Source: Kribbella italica (GTDB taxonomy: Bacteria > Actinomycetota > Actinomycetes > Propionibacteriales > Kribbellaceae). From it: a stretch of 64,000 nt of DNA. The translations under genes were made by a program, and so were the position numbers. The notes under the pieces are model-generated. The model was given only the letters and a program-made list of their open reading frames with translations, was not told the DNA's origin and did not search any database. Shown in pieces: positions 25,706-33,725 of this stretch (positions within the stretch are counted from its first letter, which is position 1; each line of letters starts with the position of its first letter). The stretch lies in contig NZ_JACHMY010000001.1 in the NCBI RefSeq assembly GCF_014205135.1, forward strand, positions 5,146,001-5,210,000. Direction: 5' to 3'.

Positions 25706-26403
25706 CCGAGGACACCGACCCCTACTGCCTCCGCCCCGGCGAGAGTGCCGAGCTCCTGGCCGGCCACCCCTGGCGCCGCTTCGTCGTACTGGGTGACAGC
25801 GTCGCGGAGGGCCTCTGCGAACCGCTCGAGGGCTACAGCGACCTCCAGTGGGCCGACCGCCTCGCCGCAGAGCTGACCGCCGCAGCGCCGGGCCTCGACT
25901 ACCTCAACCTGGGCGTCAGCGGCCTCAGAGCCCACGAGATCCACGCCACCCAGCTGACCCCAGCGCTGGCGTTCCAGCCCGACCTGGCCCTCGTGGTCGG
26001 TGGCGGCAACGACGCCTTCAGTGCCCGGTACGACGCCGACCGGGTCGACCGCGAGCTGACCGCGATGATCACCGCGCTGCAGGCGGCGGGAGCGGACGTG
26101 ATCACGCTCGGCATGTTCGACGTCTCGGCCAGCCCGGCCATCCAGGGCTGGCTCCGCCCGGGCCTGCACCAGCGCATGCGGCTGCTGTCCGAAAGGACCC
26201 GCGCGCTGGCCGGGGAGCACGGCACGATCCACGTGCACCTGACCACGCACGCGCTGTCCACCGACCCCGGACTGTATTCCAGCGACGGGCGGCACGGAAA
26301 TGCGCGCAGCGACGCCGTCGCCACCGCCGAAACAATTCGCCTTTTGGGCGCGCAGAAGCGCAATTCGACAAAAGACAAAGAAACAACGCAGAGAGGCCGC
26401 TGA
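25702..26403 (+). CDS. Cytoplasmic SGNH/GDSL hydrolase
   Basis: Protein of 233 residues without a signal peptide. Block I is VLGDSVAEG, the Gly block LNLGVSG, block III GGGNDAF, and the C-terminal Asp/His is probably D-G-R-H-G-N, a variant of the usual DGLHPN. The TTG start at 25702 overlaps the MFS stop and is preceded by GGAGGAG. It is embedded in the operon with the ligase and the methyltransferase, so it probably acts on a biosynthetic intermediate (thioester or ester hydrolysis, possibly chain release). Other starts would disrupt block I spacing. Confidence 0.83.
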   Translation: MTEDTDPYCLRPGESAELLAGHPWRRFVVLGDSVAEGLCEPLEGYSDLQWADRLAAELTAAAPGLDYLNLGVSGLRAHEIHATQLTPALAFQPDLALVVGGGNDAFSARYDADRVDRELTAMITALQAAGADVITLGMFDVSASPAIQGWLRPGLHQRMRLLSERTRALAGEHGTIHVHLTTHALSTDPGLYSSDGRHGNARSDAVATAETIRLLGAQKRNSTKDKETTQRGR

Positions 26404-27384
26404 ATGACACACCTCGGACTGCTCGAATTCTGGGCGATGACCGACCTGGTCACCCCGATGGCGTTACGGACCGTCGCGACTCTGCGCATTGCCGACCACC
26501 TCGCGGAAGGACCGAAGGACCTCAAGGACCTGGCCCTCGCCACGAACGCCGACGCGGACGCCCTCGGGCGCGTGCTGCGCTACCTGGCGGCCCGCGGGGT
26601 CTTCGAAGTGGCCGAAGCAGGCGGCGACCGCTTCGCGCTGGGCGAGACCGCGCGCTGGCTGCTCGACGACGATCCGAGCGCGGCCCGCCGCTGGCTCGAC
26701 CAGACCGGGTACGGCGCGACGATGGACCGCGCCCACCTCGACCTGCTCGGCATCACCAGACGAGGAGGACCGGAGACCGCCGCCAACAAGACCAGCCTCG
26801 ACGCGACGGCCGCCGCGTCGTACGACCAGCTGATGGAGGCCAACACCCGCAACGAGGCGGTGCTGCTGGTCCGCGCGATCGGCTGGAGCCGGTTCGAGCA
26901 CCTGGTCGACGTCGGCGGCGGCACCGGCGTCCAGCTGGCGGCGATCCTCGCGGCCACCCCGGAGATGCACGGCACGCTGGTCGAGCTGCCCACCAGCGTC
27001 GACGCCGCCCGGCAGCGGTTCGAGCAGGCCGGCCTGACCGGCCGCTGCGACGTCCTCGCCGGCAACGTGCTGGAGCTGGAGCTGCCGACGGCCGACGCGT
27101 TCCTGCTCCGGATGCTGCTGCACTCGTTCGAGGACGACCAGGCGGTCGACGTCCTGACCCGCTGCCGCCAGGCCCTCCGGCCCGGCGGCTCGGTCTTCGT
27201 CGCCGAGGCGGCCGACACCCATCAGGCGGCCTTCACCGCGATGGACCTGATCGTCCTGGTGCTCGGACACGGCCGCGAACGCACACTCGCCCAGTACGAC
27301 GAACTGGCGGCCGCGGCCGGCCTGCGCCGTACCGGCATCCACACCCCACCGGCGGGACCACGCGCCCTCGAGTACACGGCCTGA
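26404..27384 (+). CDS. SAM-dependent O-methyltransferase (acetylserotonin/hydroxyneurosporene type)
   Basis: Protein of 326 residues. The N-terminal half is a winged-helix dimerisation domain (about 10-95). The Rossmann domain has SAM motif I LVDVGGGTG, followed by the LRMLLHSFEDD segment corresponding to the catalytic-His region LHDWDD of small-molecule O-methyltransferases. Such enzymes methylate phenols or hydroxyls in polyketide and aromatic pathways. The ATG directly abuts the stop of the SGNH gene. A phenolic hydroxyl derived from the hydroxyphenylglycine branch is a reasonable but unproven target. Confidence 0.87.
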   Translation: MTHLGLLEFWAMTDLVTPMALRTVATLRIADHLAEGPKDLKDLALATNADADALGRVLRYLAARGVFEVAEAGGDRFALGETARWLLDDDPSAARRWLDQTGYGATMDRAHLDLLGITRRGGPETAANKTSLDATAAASYDQLMEANTRNEAVLLVRAIGWSRFEHLVDVGGGTGVQLAAILAATPEMHGTLVELPTSVDAARQRFEQAGLTGRCDVLAGNVLELELPTADAFLLRMLLHSFEDDQAVDVLTRCRQALRPGGSVFVAEAADTHQAAFTAMDLIVLVLGHGRERTLAQYDELAAAAGLRRTGIHTPPAGPRALEYTA

Positions 27385-27389
27385 CCACG

Positions 27390-28751
27390 TCATTCGACCA
27401 GGAGCGGGCCGGTCACGTGCACGGCCCGCTTGAGGTTCAGCACCTCACCGTGCTCGTGCGACCCGACCCGCAGGAAGCACCCGGCCGCCTGCCGCCCGAA
27501 CGTGTACTGCCCGACCGAGTACGGCACCTCGGCCTGCAACTGCTCCCCGGTCTCCACGTGGACGAAGTCCATCGTCAGCCGGTCCGGCCGCACGTAGTCC
27601 TGCAGCAGGAACGACCCATTCCCGGCCACGGCCTCCGCCAACCCGGCCCGCCACTCGTCGACCGGACACTCGTGCCCGACGAGTACGCCGGACCCGCCGT
27701 ACTCGTCGGCCGGCTTGAGCACCAGCTCCGCCTGCCGATCGGTCGCGGCCTCGACCAGTTCCGGAGTCATCACCCGGCTCCACGGGATGTGCCGCCGGAC
27801 CAGGACCTGGTCGTCAGGGCTGAGCAGGTCCAGGTCGTCCCACAGCCAGGCCAGCAGCAGCTTGTTCGCCAGCAACCAGCCCGCCGACGACGTGAACAGC
27901 CGCGACTGGCCGGAGGAGACCGCGGCCTTCAGCGCCGCCTGTCCTTCGTTCTGCGGCATGTCCGTGCAGACGAAGAGCCGGAACACCGACTCGACCAACC
28001 GGCCCTGGTTGACCAGCCGGCCGTCAGAGTCGCTCGACAGCCAGTGCACCGGCGCCACGTCGACGTCCAGCCCGAACGCCTTGCCGCGCTCGATGAACGG
28101 GTCGAGCAGCTTGAGGATCGCCGGGATGTTGTCGCTGCCCGGGTACTCGCCCTCGGTCCGCAGCACCATCGTCAGCCGGCTCCCGGGCTCCAGCCCGAGC
28201 AGGTCGACGATCGCCCGGTACCGCTGGTCGACCGGCGACGGCGGCGCGTCGACCGCGAGCAACGAGTCGAGCCCGTGCCCGCGCCACATCTCCAGGAACC
28301 GCGTCGACACTCCCTCGGTGTCCCACACGCACCCGACCTCGCTGCCGAGGTTGAACTCGACGAACTTCGGGATCCCCTCACTGATCAGTACGTCGGGCCG
28401 CCCGGACTGCAGCAGGTGCTCACCGAGCAGTTCGTCGTCGTCCAGGTACTCGATCAGCCCGTCCGGTGTCCCGAGCAACTTCCGCAGCTCACCGGCAGTG
28501 GTTGCCCGGCGCAACGCGGTCTCCAGGACCAGCCCGATCAGGCGGTCCATCACGCGGCCCAGCTCGTCGTACCGGCCGCGGTCGATCAGCACCGGGCGCA
28601 GCGGCCGCCAGGACCGGTTGAAGGTGAGCACCCGGTCGAAGACGCGCTTCCAGTCCTCGTGGCCGGCGACAATCACCTTCTCGCGTGTTGCCTGGGGCAC
28701 CTTCTCCCACGCGTCGAACGGCTCGGTCCGCCAGTCGTAGCTCAGGTCCAT
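27390..28751 (-). CDS. ATP-grasp-like ligase, paralogue A
   Basis: Protein of 453 residues, about the same length as its upstream neighbour and clearly paralogous to it. Shared blocks include GELRKLLG, KFVEFNLGSEVG, SAGWLLANKLLLAWLWDDL and LVLKPADEYGGSGVLVG. The last resembles the ATP-binding Lys/Gly-rich loop of circularly permuted ATP-grasp and glutathionylspermidine-synthase-like ligases, and EFN resembles their metal-binding E/N pair. I infer an amide- or ester-forming ligase using a carboxyl phosphate. It overlaps the B gene by 10 bases. The family assignment is moderate; no substrate can be given. Confidence 0.6.
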   Translation of the reverse strand: MDLSYDWRTEPFDAWEKVPQATREKVIVAGHEDWKRVFDRVLTFNRSWRPLRPVLIDRGRYDELGRVMDRLIGLVLETALRRATTAGELRKLLGTPDGLIEYLDDDELLGEHLLQSGRPDVLISEGIPKFVEFNLGSEVGCVWDTEGVSTRFLEMWRGHGLDSLLAVDAPPSPVDQRYRAIVDLLGLEPGSRLTMVLRTEGEYPGSDNIPAILKLLDPFIERGKAFGLDVDVAPVHWLSSDSDGRLVNQGRLVESVFRLFVCTDMPQNEGQAALKAAVSSGQSRLFTSSAGWLLANKLLLAWLWDDLDLLSPDDQVLVRRHIPWSRVMTPELVEAATDRQAELVLKPADEYGGSGVLVGHECPVDEWRAGLAEAVAGNGSFLLQDYVRPDRLTMDFVHVETGEQLQAEVPYSVGQYTFGRQAAGCFLRVGSHEHGEVLNLKRAVHVTGPLLVE

Positions 28752-30100
28752 CGCTTCAGCTCCGTTTCGTCCACGAGCAGCAGACCGCCGGTCAGCGCGC
28801 CCTGGGTGAGGTTCACGACGCCACCGGCTCCGGGTGGCGAGAAGCGGGTGAAGACACCCGCGGGGATGCGGTCGAACAGGTACGTCGACACGCAGTACGA
28901 GACCTCGGCCTCGACGACGTCACCGCTCGCCGGCTGGAGGAACTGCATGGTCAGCGGGTCCGCCTCGATCAGTTCCTGGAGGATGTGCGGCCCGGCGGCG
29001 GCGTCGAGTGCGGCCACCCAGTCCTCGTCGGAGGTGAGCGGGCCGATGAACACCCCGTGCCCGCCGTAGTCGTCGGTCGGCTTGAGCACGAGCCGCTCCC
29101 GGTCGTCGATCGCGCGCTGCCGCAGCTCCGGCCCGTACACCCAGGTCCGCGGGATGTGCGCGCGGATCACCTCGGCGTCCTCGTCGGGCAGGCTGCCCAG
29201 GTCGTCCCACAGCCACGCGAAGATCGTCTTGTTGCTCAGCAGCCAGACCGCGCTCGGCAGGTACATCCGGAACGTCCCGGCCTCGTGCGCATCCCGTACG
29301 GCGGCCAGCCCCGGGCTGTCGTTCACGTACGTCGGGACGTACATCCGCCAGACCGCGTCCAGCGTCAGCTCCCCGGCGACCAACCGTCCCTGGCTGTCCT
29401 GTTCGAGCCACTCGATCGGGTAGACGATCAGGTCGACCCCGAGCTCACGCCCCCGGTCGGCGAAGGGTTGCAGCCGGTTGATCATGTAGTTCGGCCGGTC
29501 CGCACCCGGGTAGCCGCCGCCCGCGGTGAACAGCATCGCCGTCACCTTGCCCGGCCCGACGTCGGCCCGGATCGCGTCGAACCGCGCGTCGACCGCCGAC
29601 GGCGGCGCCGCGGCCTTCAGGTCGCGGAACATCGGCTCCTCGGCGTACGCCTCCATCCAGCGTTTGATCACGCCGTCCGCGTCCAGCACGCCACCGAGCG
29701 CGCTCTCCACGTTGCACTCGACCATCCGCGGGACGCCGCGTTCGAGCAGCAGGTCGGAGCGGATCGCGTTGATCAGCCGCCCGGTCAGCGGCTCGCTGTC
29801 GTCGAGCAGCTGGATCCGGTCCTCCGGTACGCCGAGCAGCTTGCGCAGCTCCCCCGCCGTCCGCGCGCGTCGCCGGCAGCACTCCAGGACGAGCCGCGAC
29901 ACCTGCTGGGTGACACGGTTCATCTCGTCGTACGCCGCGTGGGTGGCCACCGGGGACCGCAGCGGGATCCAGTTCTGGTTCTGCAGCGCGACGTCGTGGT
30001 AGATCTGCTCCCAGTACTTGTGGCCGTAGGCAAGCAATTTCGCCCGCACCGGCTCCGGCAGCTCCGGCCACAACTCGGCGGCCGACGGTCGTCGAGTCAC
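28742..30100 (-). CDS. ATP-grasp-like ligase, paralogue B
   Basis: Protein of 452 residues from GTG 30098-30100, with a GGGGGA ribosome-binding site. Blocks shared with A include GELRKLLGVPED, MVECNVESALG, SAVWLLSNKTIFAWLWDDL and LVLKPTDDYGGHGVFIG. The long N-terminal extension of the open frame reads the E1 gene out of frame and is not included; the GTG start gives a length equal to A. The start overlaps the E1 beta stop (GTGA). Two adjacent ligases could build a heterodimer or catalyse two successive condensations. Confidence 0.6.
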   Translation of the reverse strand: MTRRPSAAELWPELPEPVRAKLLAYGHKYWEQIYHDVALQNQNWIPLRSPVATHAAYDEMNRVTQQVSRLVLECCRRRARTAGELRKLLGVPEDRIQLLDDSEPLTGRLINAIRSDLLLERGVPRMVECNVESALGGVLDADGVIKRWMEAYAEEPMFRDLKAAAPPSAVDARFDAIRADVGPGKVTAMLFTAGGGYPGADRPNYMINRLQPFADRGRELGVDLIVYPIEWLEQDSQGRLVAGELTLDAVWRMYVPTYVNDSPGLAAVRDAHEAGTFRMYLPSAVWLLSNKTIFAWLWDDLGSLPDEDAEVIRAHIPRTWVYGPELRQRAIDDRERLVLKPTDDYGGHGVFIGPLTSDEDWVAALDAAAGPHILQELIEADPLTMQFLQPASGDVVEAEVSYCVSTYLFDRIPAGVFTRFSPPGAGGVVNLTQGALTGGLLLVDETELKRWT

Positions 30101-31065
30101 TGATCCCCCTTCAGTACGGCGTGAATCGCGGCCACCAGGTGGTCCCGCCCCGGCTGCACCGCGCGATCGAGCGCCAGCGCGAACGGCAGCACCGCGCCGT
30201 CCGGCCGCGTCACGCGCCGCGGCGGCACGACCAGGTCGAAGCGCTCGGCCGCGACCGCGAGCACCTCCGCGGCGAACCCGCTGGTCCGGTTCGAGTCGTC
30301 GATCACCACCAGCCGCCGAGTCTTCGCGACCGACGCGGCAAGCCCGTCGACGTCCAGCGGGTAGACCGTCCGCGGGTCGAAGACCTCGACCTGCCCCGGC
30401 AACTCGTCGGCGACCGCCAGCGCCTCCTGTACCAAGTGGCCCAGGGCAACGACAGTCACGTCGGATCCCTCGCGCACGACCTGCCCGACGCCCAACGGCA
30501 CGGCCTTCAGGTCGGCGTACTCGACGTCGTCCCGGATCCCCAACGCTCCCGCCGGCGCGAAGACCACCACCGGATCGTTGTCCCGGATCGCCGACAGCAA
30601 CAACCCGTACGCATCGGCCGGGCACGACGGGACCACCGTCTTCACCCCCACGTGCGCGAACAGGCTGTAGGGATGGTCCGAGTGCTGACCGGCCCAACCC
30701 GTCCGCGATCCCGACCCCGGGACGACGTACGTGACCGGCACCTGGCACTGCCCACCGGTCATCAGCGAGAACTTGTGCGCCTGGTTCGCGATCTGCTCGA
30801 ACACCAGGAACAGCAGCGACGGGATCTGGAACTCGATCACCGGCCGCAACCCGGCCAGCGCGGCCCCGGTCGCGAAGTTCGTGAACGCCTGCTCCGACAG
30901 CGGCGTGTCCAGCACCCGCTCCGGCCCGAACCGGTCGAACAGCCCGGCGGTCAGGTTCGAGGCCGCCACGCGGACGTCCTCGCCGAGCACGAACACCGAC
31001 TCGTCGGAGGCCAGTTCGTCGCCGAGCGCCCGGTTCAAAGCCTTCAGGTACGACAGTTTCGGCAT
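30097..31065 (-). CDS. 2-Oxoacid dehydrogenase E1 component, beta subunit
   Basis: Protein of 322 residues of the PDH/branched-chain/acetoin E1-beta family. Visible blocks are FVLGEDVRVAASNL, TPLSEQAFTNFATGAALAG, the IEFQIPSLL strand, GSRTGWAGQHSDHP and the C-terminal transketolase domain with FDPRTVYPLD. With the alpha subunit upstream (stop and start share one base, TGATG) it forms the thiamine-diphosphate enzyme that decarboxylates a 2-oxo acid. No E2 lipoyl transferase or E3 is encoded in the window. A GGAGG ribosome-binding site precedes the ATG. Confidence 0.88.
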   Translation of the reverse strand: MPKLSYLKALNRALGDELASDESVFVLGEDVRVAASNLTAGLFDRFGPERVLDTPLSEQAFTNFATGAALAGLRPVIEFQIPSLLFLVFEQIANQAHKFSLMTGGQCQVPVTYVVPGSGSRTGWAGQHSDHPYSLFAHVGVKTVVPSCPADAYGLLLSAIRDNDPVVVFAPAGALGIRDDVEYADLKAVPLGVGQVVREGSDVTVVALGHLVQEALAVADELPGQVEVFDPRTVYPLDVDGLAASVAKTRRLVVIDDSNRTSGFAAEVLAVAAERFDLVVPPRRVTRPDGAVLPFALALDRAVQPGRDHLVAAIHAVLKGDQ

Positions 31066-32015
31066 CAGCGCATCACCTCCGCAGAGGCGTACAAGAACTC
31101 GAGCGCGGCAGCCGGGTCGGGATGGGCGGAACCCATCGCGATCCCGGCCGCCGCATCGAGCAGGGCCTCGATCTCGGCATCCACGGCCGCCCGTTGTTCG
31201 GCAGCCAGCCGTGCGCCCTGGATCTCCACTGGGTCCCGCGACCGCCCAGTCGAGAGCTCTTCGGTACTGCGGTAGTTCAGCCTCGCCCGGTGCTCGAACG
31301 TGTGGTGCGCGTCGAACCGGTACGTCGTGCACTCCAGGAACGTCGGCCCCCGGCCCGACCGGGCCCGGCCGACGGCGGCAGTGGTTGCCGCCAGCACCTT
31401 CTCCGGGTCCTGGCCGTCGATCGTGAAGGCCGGCATCCCGAACGCCCGGGCCCGGCCGGTGATGCTGCCGGCCACCGCTGACTCCACCGGCATCGTGGTG
31501 GCGTAGCCGTTGTTCTCACAGACGAACACGACCGGGACCCGCCAGAGGGCGGCCAGGTTGAAGGCCTCCAGCAACATCCCCTCGTTCATCGCGCCGTCCC
31601 CGAAGAAGCTGACGGCAACGATGTCCTTGCCCTGGCGCTGGTACGCCCAGGCGGCGCCGGTCGCGATCGACCCGGCGGCGCCGACGATCGCGTTCGCGCC
31701 GAGGATGCCCAGGCCGAAGTCGGCCGCGTGCATGGAGCCACCGCGGCCCTTGTTCAGCCCGCTTTCGCGGCCCATCAGCTCGGCGAGCATCCGGGCCGGG
31801 TTCGCCCCCTTCGCGAGCACGTGACCGTGCCCGCGGTGAGTGCTGGTGATCACGTCGTCCGGGCGCAGCGCCGCGCACACGCCGGCCGCGATCGCCTCCT
31901 GCCCGACGTACGGGTGGATGCCACCGACGATCTCCCCGGACCGGACGAAGGAGATCGCCCGTTCCTCGAAGCGCCGGATCAGTCGCACGGTCCGGTAAAG
32001 ATCGACGGTGCCCAT
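31065..32015 (-). CDS. 2-Oxoacid dehydrogenase E1 component, alpha subunit
   Basis: Protein of 316 residues. The thiamine-diphosphate motif runs from FFGDGAMNEG to CENNGYA (GDG ... NN), and STHRGHGHVLAKG supplies the conserved active-site His. It matches acetoin/pyruvate dehydrogenase E1-alpha. In pristinamycin phenylglycine synthesis a similar E1 pair acts on phenylpyruvate, so a 2-oxo acid from the aromatic branch here (4-hydroxyphenylpyruvate or 4-hydroxyphenylglyoxylate) is a plausible substrate, but this is inference. The start is one base after the DUF3050 stop. Confidence 0.88.
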   Translation of the reverse strand: MGTVDLYRTVRLIRRFEERAISFVRSGEIVGGIHPYVGQEAIAAGVCAALRPDDVITSTHRGHGHVLAKGANPARMLAELMGRESGLNKGRGGSMHAADFGLGILGANAIVGAAGSIATGAAWAYQRQGKDIVAVSFFGDGAMNEGMLLEAFNLAALWRVPVVFVCENNGYATTMPVESAVAGSITGRARAFGMPAFTIDGQDPEKVLAATTAAVGRARSGRGPTFLECTTYRFDAHHTFEHRARLNYRSTEELSTGRSRDPVEIQGARLAAEQRAAVDAEIEALLDAAAGIAMGSAHPDPAAALEFLYASAEVMR

Positions 32016-32016
32016 G

Positions 32017-32802
32017 TCAGGCCTTGATCGCAGCCAGGATCGCGTCCCACAGGCGGGCGCGCGCGGCCAGGGCGGAGTTGATGGTGTCCGCGCACTGGTC
32101 CCACTTGGTGTCGTCGTCACCGCACAGGTCGGCGACCATCTGCATCGCCATCGGGGTGTGGAACTCGCCGTCCACCTCGATGTGCCGCTCCAGGTAGTCG
32201 ACGAACGTGTTCAGCTTCTTCGACCGCTCGTTCACCGCGACCACCTGGGTGAACATGTCCGGGATCAGGTCCTCGCGGCCGAACGCGAACGCCGCCGCCT
32301 GGCAGTGCACCGGCGCCTGCTCGATGATCTGCCAGGTCGTCCCGGCGAAGTCGATCGACGCCTGCGGTACGCCGGCCGCGTGCAGCGACTCGACCACCGT
32401 GCCGCCGTCGCGGAGCAGGTCGATCAGCTTCTCGATCGCCGCCGTGTCCGCGCCGGCTTCCTTCATCCCGTTGACGTACAGCTCGAAGTGGCTGATGAAT
32501 CCGTCACCGAGCTCGTCGCTCTCCTCGACCATGACGATGTCGTTGATCAGCCGGCGGCTGCCCGGGTGCGCGGTCGGGATCCACGGCACCGTGACGCAGG
32601 TCAGCTCGCGCTGCAGCGACTTGAGCAGCGACATGAAGTCCCACACCGCGAAGACGTGGTGCTCCATGAACGTGACCAGCGACTCGTGGGTGTCCAGGTT
32701 CGCGTAGAGCGGGTGCTGCACCACCGTGTCGCGGGCCTCGCTGACGGCCTTCTCCAGCCGCTCGATGCCCGGGTGGGTCTGACCCCAGTCGTAACGTGAC
32801 AT
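32017..32802 (-). CDS. DUF3050 haem-oxygenase-fold protein (possible non-haem diiron oxidase)
   Basis: Helical protein of 261 residues. The sequence matches my recollection of the DUF3050 family, which has the haem-oxygenase-like fold. Possible metal ligands are E93/E94 and H105 (VEESDELGDGFISHFELY) and a third-helix cluster H207-x3-D211-x3-H215 (ERHIEVDGEFHTPMA). This recalls the HxxxDxxH pattern of haem-oxygenase-like diiron oxidases such as SznF, UndA and BesC, although the last spacing is one residue longer. If active it could oxidise an amino acid or fatty acid. GGAG precedes ATG 32802. It sits between E1 alpha and the PhyH dioxygenase. Confidence 0.7.
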   Translation of the reverse strand: MSRYDWGQTHPGIERLEKAVSEARDTVVQHPLYANLDTHESLVTFMEHHVFAVWDFMSLLKSLQRELTCVTVPWIPTAHPGSRRLINDIVMVEESDELGDGFISHFELYVNGMKEAGADTAAIEKLIDLLRDGGTVVESLHAAGVPQASIDFAGTTWQIIEQAPVHCQAAAFAFGREDLIPDMFTQVVAVNERSKKLNTFVDYLERHIEVDGEFHTPMAMQMVADLCGDDDTKWDQCADTINSALAARARLWDAILAAIKA

Positions 32803-32816
32803 GACAATGCTCCTTG

Positions 32817-33725
32817 TTAGCGGTCGGCCCAGAGGGTGGGGCAGAAGTCGGGGTCGGCGTAGTCCGGCCGCCCGTCGGGTGTCCGGCGGACGACGGCGTC
32901 GTGGTTGTACGCCGCCAGGGTTCCGTCGGACAGCGGGAACTCCCGGTAGGAGTTGCCGCCGTCCTGCAGGTGCAGGGAGATCGCGCGGCGCGGGCGGTCG
33001 CTGACGTTCGCGCCCGAGCCGTGGTAGGTCCGGCAGTGGTGGAAGTTCAGGTGCCCGCGCGGGATGGTGACCGGGATCTTCACCACCTCGACGCCGTTGT
33101 GCTCAGCGTTCTCGGTCAGCATCTGGTCCAGCTGCGACCGGTCGCGTTCGGCGAAGTGCCGGACCACGGTGTCGTCGGAGCCGATCTCCTGCCAGCGGTG
33201 ACTGCCGTCGACCATCGTGATCGTGCCCATCTCCGGCGGGCAGTCGTGGAACGGGATGAACGCGGTCAGCATCCGCTCCGAGGACGACGACGACCAGTAG
33301 TGCTTGTCGAAGTGCCAGGGCACGATGTTCGACGGCTCGCCGGAGATCGGCGGCTTGTAGATCAGCGTCGACTGGAAGATCCGGATCTCGTCCACCCGCG
33401 CCAGCCGGGCCGCGACCGCGCCGATCAGTGGCTTGCGCAGGATCTTCGCGAGGCCGTCGTGCTCGTAGTGCACGTAGTCGTTGTGCCGCTGGACGTCGCC
33501 CTTCGACGGGTCCCAGTACGCCAGCTTCGGCGGCGCCGCGGGCAGGGTCCGGTCGCGCTCGCCGGCGTAGTACCGCTCACTGGCGTTGACCAGCTCGTCG
33601 GTCTCGTCGTCGGTCAGCAGTTTCTTCGACAGGTACCAGCCGTGCTCGGCGTAGAAGGCGACGTCCTCGTCGGACGGCAGCAGCTCGACCTCCTCCTCGG
33701 ACAGCCGGAACTCCAGCGCGGTCAT
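32817..33725 (-). CDS. Phytanoyl-CoA dioxygenase (PhyH) family Fe(II)/2-oxoglutarate oxygenase
   Basis: Protein of 302 residues. The iron triad is H138-F-D140 in VPWHFDKHYW and H235 in CRTYHGSGAN, followed by Arg247 for 2-oxoglutarate. PhyH enzymes hydroxylate, epoxidise or halogenate diverse substrates; the metal-binding Asp is present, so halogenation is unlikely. It overlaps the HmaS-like start by four bases, so both are co-expressed. It probably hydroxylates a cluster intermediate at an aliphatic carbon. Confidence 0.87.
   Translation of the reverse strand: MTALEFRLSEEEVELLPSDEDVAFYAEHGWYLSKKLLTDDETDELVNASERYYAGERDRTLPAAPPKLAYWDPSKGDVQRHNDYVHYEHDGLAKILRKPLIGAVAARLARVDEIRIFQSTLIYKPPISGEPSNIVPWHFDKHYWSSSSSERMLTAFIPFHDCPPEMGTITMVDGSHRWQEIGSDDTVVRHFAERDRSQLDQMLTENAEHNGVEVVKIPVTIPRGHLNFHHCRTYHGSGANVSDRPRRAISLHLQDGGNSYREFPLSDGTLAAYNHDAVVRRTPDGRPDYADPDFCPTLWADR

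Noticed and set aside
26270..26403. Lower-GC stretch as a mark of recent transfer
   Set aside because: It is short and covers only the 3' end of the SGNH gene; neighbouring genes have normal composition.
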